Of a stretch of DNA of 64,000 nt, positions 34,390 to 43,327 are shown piece after piece (the stretch's first letter is position 1; every line of letters begins with the position of its first letter). The DNA lies in contig BSBM01001382.1 in NCBI GenBank assembly GCA_027924585.1, positions 2,844,001 through 2,908,000 of the forward strand. The letters run 5' to 3'. The notes under the pieces are model-generated. The model was not told the DNA's origin. It worked only from the letters and a program-made list of their open reading frames with translations, and made no database searches. This DNA comes from Larix kaempferi (Eukaryota; Streptophyta; Pinopsida; Pinales; Pinaceae). A program made the translations under genes and the position numbers.

Positions 34390-35820
34390 ATGCCAGATGT
34401 TAGATGGAGAGAGCGGGAGGTTCCACCCAACATCCGGAGGCGTATCCAGACAGACATGGTGGCTCGAGGGGCACTAGTTGATAGTGGGCTCCTAAAGTTC
34501 GCAGAGATCCCATATATGCGTTCAGCACCTTTGTTGCTGAATAAGTTAGTTGAGTTCTGGGATTCCGACATCGAGGATTTTATGATTCAGGGTGCGCGTC
34601 TGGACCTTACCCTGACAGATGTCTATTTTTTGACTGGTTTGCCCAGGTTGGGCATGGTTGTTGATACCCAGCCGAGGAGGCCGGGGAATGTGTCGATGCA
34701 GACTTTATTGGACTGGCATTGTCTGCCAGTGGCGGAGGTGAGCGACTCTTCACTTATGCTTTGTGATATAGAGAGTCCGACCACCTAGGCGATTGCGGGG
34801 ATGGTGGTACGAGTTTTGGGGTCTCATGGCCCTAACCGGATCTCGGGAGGGCAGATGTTACTGATAGAGAGCGTCCTTAATGAGACGTATTATACTTGGG
34901 GACATATGTACTTGATTGCTGTTCGGTGTGAGCTTATCAACGTACGACATTTGGGGAAGGAGTTATGCTACCCCTCCTTTTTATGTGCATTTTTCTTTGA
35001 GCGGGTCCAGACATTGCGGCTTCACAAGACTGTGCGAGAGGCACCACCAACAGAGCCGCGGATGCGGCAATGGGGCGAGATGATGACTCGTAGGGGTGGA
35101 GGGCTAGTGCGCCGTTTCTACAGTGGATGCAGATACCGGTGTCCATTGAGGATTACCCATATGCCCAGATGGACTTTTGGGGGGACCCAGATATGCCGAG
35201 GCCTCCTGGTCAGGCTTGGGGACCGGATGGTATGTCTGTTTTTGTTTTGTTTGGTTTTAGACACAGTATTTATGTTGTAGTCAGTTGGTTTTTCATTGAC
35301 GTTTTGATGTTTCTCTTTACAGATGTGGGACCTTGACAACCGCCGGGGCATCGGATGTGGAGAGGTCATGTCGAGGGGATCGATCCAGTAGGTTGTGGAC
35401 AGGGGCGTCGTCGGAGTGCCACAGTTACGTTGGATGTTTTGCGGCAGGGGATTGATCGGCTCCTGGAGGGGATCGAGAGCGATGGCTGGCAGCATCTGGA
35501 CCATGAGCTGATAGACATATGTTATGATGCTCCACAGGAGTGGAGGCCTATCATGCGGCGCATTGCGATGGCTGCACAGATAATGAGAGATTTCGCTCGA
35601 GGGGATGTACCCTATCTTGGGGAGGAGGATGAGGATGATCTTGAGGAGGATGAGCCCGTAGAGGAGGACCTTGAGGAGGAGGATCCTGAGGAGGAGCTAC
35701 TTGAGGAGGAGTAGGGGGAGGATGAGGAGGCAACACAGGTAGTTGCGGCCGTTGCCGCAGAGGCAGGGGAGTCAGAGGAGGACGATGATGATGAGGACTA
35801 CCGAGAGGAGTTTGACTAGG
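34390..35820 (+). pseudogene. antisense plant-mobile-domain (PMD) gene inside the retrotransposon
   Basis: The plus-strand frame starts MPDVRWREREVPPNIRRR (34390) and carries FMIQGARLDLTLTDVYFLTG and LPRLGM, the core of the plant mobile domain (aminotransferase-like PMD family). Downstream come LVDSGLL- and YAQMDFWGDPDMPR-like segments, then an intron with a good donor (ATG|GTATGT, 35230) and acceptor (ctctttacag, ending about 35321). The tail is very acidic, with long Glu/Asp runs, to 35820. Breaks: TAG at 34786-34788, a one-base frame change near 35110-35127, a TGA just after the intron and TAG at 35712-35714. PMD proteins occur in host genes and in transposons; extra antisense ORFs, some with PMD, are known in Tat-type elements. 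Function unknown. Confidence 0.7.
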
Positions 35821-35985
35821 CAGCTTGACAGGGCTACCTCCACTATGATGAGCATGTGGGAGTTTTGTATATACGGCTTATGATATTTACTGAGGATGTT
35901 GTTGGGGCTCTTCGCTGTGTTTATATGTATATTTGGGTACAATGGGTACTTATGACATTTTTATGATATATATATATATATTTAT

Positions 35986-36100
35986 GGCACGTGGATGCCT
36001 TTTGTGATGATGTTTTGCTTTCTAAGCACGTGGATGCCCCTATCATGATGTTTGTGTTATATGCACGTGGATGCAGTTATGATTATGCATGTGGATGCAA
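35986..36100. repeat. repeated CACGTGGATGC (G-box-like) cluster
   Basis: CACGTGGATGC occurs at about 35988, 36027 and 36063, with a variant CATGTGGATGC at 36087. Copy B of the duplication has the same cluster at about 38236-38345. CACGTG is the core of the plant G-box. It lies just past the 3' ends of both the antisense PMD gene and the second RNase H. Confidence 0.6.
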
Positions 36101-36189
36101 TTGTGGTGATGATTTCTTTTTGATATTTTTAAATGATATTGTTATGTACATGCGGGTGGTATGATTATTAATGTATGATTGATGCCCTA

Positions 36190-36615
36190 CATATGGTGAT
36201 TCGTGTGCCAGTCTAGAATATTGTTAGCCATTTGGTCTGCTACCCTATTTTGATTTTGTGGGACATGAGTGAATGTAATGGATTCAAACTCTCTAATCAT
36301 TTGTTTAGTGCGCAAGAAATTTCTAAAGAGGCAGGGATCTCGTACCTGGTAACGGTTGTTGAGTTGAGCGACAAGCAGCTAGGAGTCAAGATACACACAA
36401 AGGTGACATATGCCCATATGGAGGGCGGCGGTCAGTAGATCGGCCACAGCATCGTACTCAGCTTGGTTGTTGGTAGCAGCCCCTATGCACACTCCATTAA
36501 GGTGGATAAGCTCGTGTGAAGGGGAATACAAGACCCAAGCTGCAGAGGCGAGGTTCGGGGACCAGCGACTTGCGCCATTGGCAAAACCGATGTAAGGTGG
36601 TGGGAGGGAGTCCAT
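36190..36615 (-). pseudogene. archaeal-type RNase H (aRNH), copy A
   Basis: The minus frame begins MDSLPPPYIGFANGAS, then AAWVLYSPSHELIH, NNQAEYDAV and VYLDS. After one TAG it continues with VRDPCLF, FTHVPQNQN and ADQMANN, the motif order of the second RNase H of Tat elements. Of the acidic metal ligands, E (QAEYD) and D (YLDS) are present. The first D, expected in an F-x-D-G-A-S-type strand, reads N (ANGAS). A TAG follows VYLDS directly. The domain is a separate frame downstream of integrase, not between RT and integrase. Confidence 0.7.
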
Positions 36616-36720
36616 CTGTGATCATGCAGGAAAATCAAAATGTGAAATCTTATGGGAAAAACAAAATAAAAAAGGAAATCAAACTGTACAATAGGGACAG
36701 GGGGGTTCCCTGAAAAGGTG

Positions 36721-37848
36721 TCATGGGTAGAATCGTTTAAGGTACAACCCATTTCGAGGGTTGCGCAGGGGGGTTCCTTTAGAATCGGTGACGATGTATG
36801 CCCCATGTTCCAAACAGGTATGCACGATATATGGTACTTTCCACATGGATTTGAATTTTCCTTTCTCGGTCTTATCATGTGCTTGGTCATAGACGAGGAC
36901 AAGGTCTCCTTCCTGGAAATTGAGGGGATGAACATGTTTGTCATAGCCTGCTTTCGAGTGGTTTTTTGTAGCTTCAATGGTTTGGAGGGTTGTCTGGCAA
37001 TCCTCGTTGGCTTGTTCTAGGAGGATGAGCCGTTGTTCGAGTGGGGAGGTATCAGGTAGGAGTTCGATAGCGATGTGGAGGGCGAGAATTAGGCACTCAA
37101 TGGGGAGGACTAATTCGACGCCATGTACTAAGTGGAAAGGGGTGAACCCCGTGGCAGTCTTTGTGGACGTGCGATAAGCCCATAGGGCTGGAAATAACAT
37201 GTGATGCCAGTTGGACTTATGACGATCTATGGTGCGTTGAAGAATGGTCTTCAGTATTTTATTGATGGCCTCTACTTGGCCATTCCCTTGAGGATAATAG
37301 GCGGAAGAGTATTGATGCTTGAATTTCAGAAGGGACACCTCTTTCCAGACGGATTCCTCAAAGTGTTTTCCGTGGTCAGACACAAGTTGTTGTGGGATGC
37401 CAAAGCGGGCGATGACGTGATTGAAAAAGAAACTATTTGCAGTGTCGGATTTGCAGTTAAACGTGGGCATGGCTTCGGCCCATTTGGTGAAGTAATCCAC
37501 ATCGACGATGATATACTTATGGCCACCTGTTGACGGAGGGTTGCACTCCATGAAGTCAATGTCCCATTTACAGAAAGGGCCAACAGTGACGACTGAATGA
37601 GGGGGAGCAGGTGGGGTCCTTGCCTTGGGTGCAAAGAGCTGGCAGTTGTGGCAATGTTTAACGGCTGTGATGCAGTCGGCAAAGAGGGAGGGCCAAAAAT
37701 ATCCGGCACGGATAACGTTTTGGGCGGTGGCCATCCCTGAAAAGTGTTCGCCATAAGCTCCGCTGTGCCAATCATTAAGGACTTGTTCGACCTCATCGCG
37801 GGTGAGGCAACGGCTTAGAATGGTGTCTATACCGCGACGGTACAACAC
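36721..37848 (-). CDS. int: integrase, copy A (intact frame, 375 codons)
   Basis: Integrase inserts the cDNA into the genome. The frame shows the N-terminal zinc domain (WHSGAYGEHFSG, then HCHNCQLF), the catalytic core with D in WDIDFMECN, D in VSDHGKHF and E in GNGQVEAINK (D-to-E gap about 34 residues), and a C-terminal domain with FQEGDLVLVYDQ and KFKSMWKVPYIV. There is no internal stop in this copy. Upstream a single in-frame TGA separates it from the remnant RNase H end. It begins without its own ATG near the fusion point, so translation depends on the polyprotein. It is displaced from RT by copy B. Confidence 0.9.
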   Translation of the reverse strand: MLYRRGIDTILSRCLTRDEVEQVLNDWHSGAYGEHFSGMATAQNVIRAGYFWPSLFADCITAVKHCHNCQLFAPKARTPPAPPHSVVTVGPFCKWDIDFMECNPPSTGGHKYIIVDVDYFTKWAEAMPTFNCKSDTANSFFFNHVIARFGIPQQLVSDHGKHFEESVWKEVSLLKFKHQYSSAYYPQGNGQVEAINKILKTILQRTIDRHKSNWHHMLFPALWAYRTSTKTATGFTPFHLVHGVELVLPIECLILALHIAIELLPDTSPLEQRLILLEQANEDCQTTLQTIEATKNHSKAGYDKHVHPLNFQEGDLVLVYDQAHDKTEKGKFKSMWKVPYIVHTCLEHGAYIVTDSKGTPLRNPRNGLYLKRFYP

Positions 37849-38439
37849 ATCTCATAAGAGAAGGTAATGTGAAGCGTGGTGACATATGCGTCGGCGCCCA
37901 TCACGGTCAAGATTGGCTTGAAATTTCTGAGTGTGAAGGTACACCAAGATATCGCCGTACCAAGGGTCGTCTGAGGAGATGATAAATAAATGATCGTCGG
38001 GGAGACTAGTATTGATGGGAGATGAACTGGATGATGATGGCAGGTATGTCATAAGTTGCGTCGATGCAAGGGCCTTGATGCTCTTTGGTGTTGTAAATGT
38101 GAGATCATATTTTTGGAGAATAATGACCCACTTAGCCACACGACCTTGTTGGGGCTCCTCGCTGTGTTTATATGTATATTTGGGTACAGTGGGTACTTAT
38201 GACATTTTTATGATATATATATATATATTTATGGCACGTGGATGCCTTTTGTGATGATGTTTTGCTTTCTATGCACGTGGATGCACCTATCATGATGTTT
38301 ATGTTATATGCACGTGGATACAGTTATGATTATGCACGTGGATGCAATTGTGGTGATGATTTCTTTTTGATATTTTTGAATGATATTGTTATGTACATGC
38401 GGGTGGTATGATTATTGATGTATGATTGATGCCCTACAT

Positions 38440-38862
38440 ATGGTGATTCGTGTGCCAGTCTAGAATATTGTTAGCCATTTGGTCTGCTACCCTATTTTGA
38501 TTTCGTGGGACATGAGTGAATGTAATGGATTCAAACTGTCTCATCATTTGTTTAGTGCGCAAGAACTTTCTAAAAAGGCAGGAATCTCGTACTTGGTAAC
38601 GGTTGTTGAGTTGAGCGACAAGTAGCTAGGAGTCAAGATACACACAAAGGTGACATATGCCCATATGGAGGGCGGCGGTCAGTAGATCGGCCACAACATT
38701 TTACTTAGCTTGGTGGTTGGTAGCATCCCCTATGCACACTCCATCAAGGTGGATAAGCTCGTGTGAAGGGGAATACAAGACCCAAGCTGCAGAGGCGAGG
38801 TTCGAGGACCAGCGACTTGCGCCATTGGCAAAACCGGTGTAAGGTGGTGGGAGGGAGTCCAT
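38440..38862 (-). pseudogene. archaeal-type RNase H (aRNH), copy B
   Basis: This is the duplicate of the copy A domain. It keeps GFANGAS (again N for the first acidic ligand) and the TAG after the D-S of the third motif. It has extra changes (an early stop in the N-N-Q-A-E region). Both shared defects predate the duplication. Confidence 0.65.
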
Positions 38863-38989
38863 TTGTGATCATGCAGGAAAATCAAAATGTGAAATCTTAT
38901 GGGAAAAGACAAAATAAAAAAGGAAATCAAATTGTACAATAGGGACAGGGGGGTTCCCTGAAAAGGTGTTATGGGTAGAATCGTTTAAG

Positions 38990-40098
38990 CTACAACCCAT
39001 TTCGAGGGTTGCGCAGGGGGGTTCCTTCAGAATCGGTGAGGATGTATGCCCCATGTCCCAAACAGGTATGCACGATATATGGTCCTTTCCACATGGATTT
39101 GAATTTTCCTTTCTCGGTCTTATCATGTGCTTGGTCATAGACGAGGACAAGGTCTCCTTCCCGGAAATTGTGAGGATGAACATGTTTGTCATAGCCTGCT
39201 TTCGAGCGGTTTTTTGTAGCTTCAATGGTTTGGAGGGTTGTCTGGCAATCCTCGTTGGCTTGTTCTAGGAGGATGAGGCGTTGTTCGAGTGGGGAGGTAT
39301 CAGTTAGGAGTTCGACAGCGATGTGAAGGGCGAGAATTAGGCACTCAATGGGGAGGACTAATTCGACGCCATGTACTAAGTGGAAAGGGGTGAACCCCGT
39401 GGCAGTCTTTGTGGAAGTGCGATAAGCCCATAGTGCTAGAAATAACATGTGATGCCAGTTGGAATTATGACGATCTATGGTGCGTTGAAGAAAGGTCTTC
39501 AGTATTTTATTGATGGCCTCTACTTGGCCATTCCCTTGAGTATAATAGGCGGAAGAGTATTGATGCTTGAATTTCAGAAGGGACACCTCTTTCTAGACGG
39601 AGTCTTCGAAGTGTTTTCCGTGGTCAGACACAAGTTGTTGTGGGACGCCAAAGCGGGCGATGACGTGATTGAAAAAGAAACGAGCTGCAGTGTCATATTT
39701 GTAGTTAAACGTGGGCGTGGCTTTGGCCCATTTGGTGAAGTAATCCACATCGACGATGATATACTTATGGCCACCTGTTGACAGAGGGTTGCACTCCATG
39801 AAGTCAATGGCCCATTTACAGAAAGGGCCAACAGTGACGACTGGATGAAGGGGAGCAGGTGGGGTCCTTGCCTTGGGTGCAAAGAGCTGGCAGTTGCGGC
39901 AATGTTTAACGGCTATGATGCAGTCGGTAAAGAGGGAGGGCCAAAAATATCTGGCACGGATAACTTTTTGGGCGGTGGCCATCCCTGAAAAGTGTTTGCC
40001 ATAAGCTACGCTGTGCCAATCATTAAGGACTTGTTCGACCTCATCGCGGGTGAGGAAACGGCTTAGAATGGTGTCTATACCACGACGGTACAACACAT
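38990..40098 (-). pseudogene. int: integrase, copy B (one internal stop)
   Basis: It is nearly identical to copy A, with HSVAYGKHFSG, HCRNCQLF, WAIDFMECN, VSDHGKHF and GNGQVEAINK. A TAG at 39593-39595 replaces a Trp codon between the second D and the E of the catalytic triad, splitting the frame into 38990-39586 and 39593-40098. The in-frame TGA before integrase (about 40100-40102) is shared with copy A. Confidence 0.85.
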
Positions 40099-40099
40099 C

Positions 40100-41127
40100 T
40101 CATAAGAGAAGGTAACGTGAAGTGTGGTGACATATGCGTCGGCGCCCATCACGGTCAAGATCGGCTCGAAATTTCTGAGTGCGAAGGTACACCAAGATAT
40201 CGCCGTACCAAGGGTCGTCTGAGGAGATGATAAATAAATGATCGTCGGGGAGACTAGTATTGATGGGAGATGAACTGGATGATGATGGCAGGTCTGTCAT
40301 AAGTTGCGTCGATGCAAGGGCCTTGACGCTCTTTGGTGTTGTAAATGTGAGATCATATTTTTGGAGAATAATGACCCACTTAGCCACACAGCCTTGTAGG
40401 AGGCGGCGACTCAAAAGGTAAACCATTGGATTAGAGTCGGCCACAACGGTAGTTGGGCTCAACAATATATAGTGATGGAGCTTTTGTATGGAGAAGACGA
40501 CAGCTAGGGCCAATTTCTCTTCGGGGGGTAACACAACTGGGGGCCAGACAAGGTTTGACTCACGTAGTAGATTGCGTGCTCTTTTTTTGTACTATCTTCT
40601 TGAATGAGCACCCCGGAGATGGCGTGTTCTGATGTCGAAACATACAAGATAAAATCCTTTGAGAAATCTGGGGGGGAGATCAACGGGGCATTAGTTAAGG
40701 CTGTTTTAAGGGCTGTAAAAGCTGCTTGGGCTTGCTCATCCCAGACAAATGGGCTACAAGTGCGGAGTAAGCGTAGAAATCCATGAACCGTCGTGGCGTA
40801 TTCAGGAACAAAGCGGCGGAGAAAGTTGGCTCGCCCTTGTAGACTCTGTAACTGACGTATGGTGCGAGGGGGAGGTAGGTCCAAGATGTCTTGAAATTTT
40901 AAGGGGTCAACAGTTATCCCTTTCTGTGAAACGATGAATCCTAACAACCATCCTGCAGGAACGAAAAAGACACACTTGAGAGGGTTCAAGCGGATTTTGT
41001 ATTTGCGGCAATGAAGGAAGACTTGTCGGAGGTCATTTAGGTGGTTAGATCGTTCTTTGGAGCGAGCGGTAAGGTCATCTAGGTAAACCAGGATTATATG
41101 AGTTAGGTTGTGGAAGCAGTATGTCAT
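40100..41127 (-). pseudogene. reverse transcriptase C-part and gypsy-type RNase H
   Basis: The frame contains the RT catalytic box VYLDD (41074-41088), the thumb (LHCRKYKIRLNPLKC, GWLLGFIVSQKGI) and the connection region. RNase H follows: FILYVSTSEHAISGVLIQ, then after a frame change near 40504-40534 PPEEKLALAVVFSIQKLHHY and VADSNPMVYLLSRRL. The first acidic ligand of this RNase H (the D of a Y-x-D-A-S-type motif) is missing (YVSTSE). Degeneration of this RNase H is known for elements that carry a second one. Confidence 0.8.
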
Positions 41128-41156
41128 GGCTCATTGGAAAGTGGCACCCACGTTCT

Positions 41157-42041
41157 TTAGACCAAATGGCATGACCTGGTAGGCAAAGGTGCCCCATGGG
41201 GTAGTGAACGCAGTTTTATATTGGTGTTCTTTCCGAATGTGTATTTGGTTATATCCGGAAAAGCTATCCATAAAGGAGAGGACTGCATGTCCGGCACAAG
41301 TGTCAACGAGTTGGTTGATGAAAGGTGTGGGAAAGTTGTCTTTGGGACATGCATGATTGAGATCTCAAAAATCTGTGCAAACACGGAGAGTGCCCTGTTT
41401 TTTATTGACAGGTACAGGGTTGGACACCCAGGTGGTGTAAGCGATGGGGTAGATGAATCCGGCTTTCCGGAGCTTCTCAATTTCAATTTTGACTGCCAGG
41501 AGTTTGGAGGGGTGAATTGGTCTTTGCTTCTGGTGGACAGGTGGGACTTCGGGCCATGTACGATGTGGTGTTCAACGATGGTAGGGTCCAGGCCGGGCAT
41601 CTCGGTATAAGACCAGGCAAAGACATCACGGAACTCGTGGATTTTTTTTTTGGATTCCCCGATTTTGTATTCCGTACAAGTGGCACCTAAGGTGATAATC
41701 TCGGGTTGGCCACTTGGGTGAGAAATGTCTACTTGTGTAATGGGAGAAATATTTTCCATGTTTCCGTCTTCGAAGGCATCAGGTGCTGGGATGGGGTTCT
41801 TGAACCAGTCTACCTTCTCGGGGAGAAAGTCTTTTGTTTCAATTGCCAGTTGGTTGGCTGCGATAGGGGTGGACTCACCAGGGATGAAATATGATCGATG
41901 GTGCATGTCATCCCATGGGTAGTCGGGTTCCGTAAGGGCTTCGAGGATTTCCTCGTCGCTGCGGAAGTGCTGAGTGATCAAGTCATACGAGGGAAGGGTA
42001 GATATTGGAGGAGAGTCGTTCCTATTGACCGTAGAGATCAT
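41157..42041 (-). pseudogene. reverse transcriptase N-part with linker
   Basis: The start of pol carries HEFRDVFAWSYTEMPGLDPTIVEHH, the usual entry to Ty3 RT. After a frame change near 41520-41540 the palm motifs continue in another frame, with a TGA (41365-41367) at the position of a conserved Arg in the D-x-R-x-L-N segment. FSGYNQI- and PWGTFAYQVMPFG-type blocks follow. The RT is recognisable but cannot be made from one frame. Confidence 0.8.
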
Positions 42042-42062
42042 GTATATGTTATTGACTTCCTC

Positions 42063-43327
42063 CTAAGGGAAAGATGTTGGAGGGTAAATTTCTTCAATGG
42101 TAGGAGGGGATGTCTCTAGGTCGGCGTTATTCAACTCATAGAGGGCTACTTTGTAATCCGGGAGGTCGGGGCAGTGGTGTGAGTAGTGACCATATATTCC
42201 ATAGATAGCGCAAGCGTGGTTAGTACGTAACGCCTCATTGCACTGATGGGCTGGGGGGTTTAATACGACTATGGGGATGTTGGGGTCATTGTCCAAGGTC
42301 TGCATGTGTTTTTGGAGATCTGGAAATCGAGGGCAATTGTGGGTGGCGTGGCTGATATCTTCACACAAGGAGAATTTAGGGGGTGCTCGCAGTGGTGGTT
42401 GGGGTGCCACTGGTTTTCTTGCCGCAGGGGCGATATAGTTTTGCGAGCCTCTGCCCCCAGCGTTTTTAGGTGGTGGTGGGGGAAGGTTTGTAGCAGATGT
42501 GGATGCTATGCCGGAAGGAGGACAGCTGGGCATGTTCGCAACTCCTGGGGGTGGGCGGTTGGAAGTGTTAATAGGTTGAACTGGTTGAAGGACGACTTGT
42601 GGAGCTAGTGGAGGAGTAGGGGCACGTAAATACCACACGTGTAGACCTAGGGTTAAACCAGGGAGGTTCAAAGTGGCCATCACCGGGGTACTTATCACTC
42701 CAGATGGTGGGAATAAAAATAGGATCGTATGGATGGGTGTTGCCCCGATGTAACTTGGTACCGACGGTGGTTGCGGTAGTAAAGGTGGTTGCTGATGGGG
42801 TGCTGTGTGGTTGGAGGAAATTATGCAAAGATCAGATATCTCTGTTATCTTCACAGGGGGTGGAATGGATTGGAACGTGGAGGTCATGGGGGATTCCAAG
42901 TATAACCCGAGTCCGACTGTGGAGACTAATGACGTAGGAGCATTGTGTACGGGTTGTTTAATCATGGGAAGAACATTCTCAGGAGCAGCGGGAGCATTGG
43001 GTTCATAGTATGTTATTTGGTCTATTTTGACCACACGTCCCTCATGGGGGAACATCATGATGCGGAAGACGGACGAAGCGACGACCTTCATATGATACAT
43101 GTAACTATGACCAAGCAAGAGGTTGTAATCAAGTTGTACATTGATAACCTCTATATCGATTAGGACCGTTTTCCCCCTAGCTGAACAAGAACGTTGGCCA
43201 AAAGGCCCTAGGGTTGAGCTGCGCGGCCATCGTAAGCTCTTAAGGTAGTTGTTGATGGCTGTAGGGTGGGATATCCAAGCTTCTACCAAACAAAGGTCGA
43301 CATAACGCAAGTGGAGGCTCCTTCATC
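42063..43327 (-). pseudogene. aspartic protease region and spacer with second zinc knuckle
   Basis: The catalytic strand D-E-G-A-S is encoded at 43313-43327, in a frame different from both the gag frame that ends there and the long frame that follows. So at least two frame changes and a TAG break the protease. The C-half of the fold is readable (VLIDIEVINVQLDYNLLLGH, VVASSVFRIM, FPHEGRVVKIDQ). A Pro-rich spacer follows, then zinc-knuckle-like C-x2/x4 patterns (CEDISHATHNCPRF; CAIYGIYGHYSHHC), the latter nearly matching the gag knuckle. The end runs into RT. Confidence 0.75.

Larger units (their letters stand above)
35902..38148 (-). repeat. internal tandem duplication, copy A (about 2247 bp)
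   Basis: The sequence from 'ttggggctcttcgctgtgt' (35902) to 'cacacgaccttgt' (about 38149) repeats as 38149-40396 with high identity. The junction shares a few bases (ttgtt). The unit contains the end of RNase H, the whole integrase, the second RNase H and about 300 bp beyond it. Confidence 0.95.
38149..40396 (-). repeat. internal tandem duplication, copy B
   Basis: This copy joins upstream to the intact RNase H/RT region, so it holds the original position of integrase relative to RT. Copy A follows in element orientation. The matching ends are 'cacttagccacac..ccttgt' at about 38149 and 40397. Confidence 0.95.
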
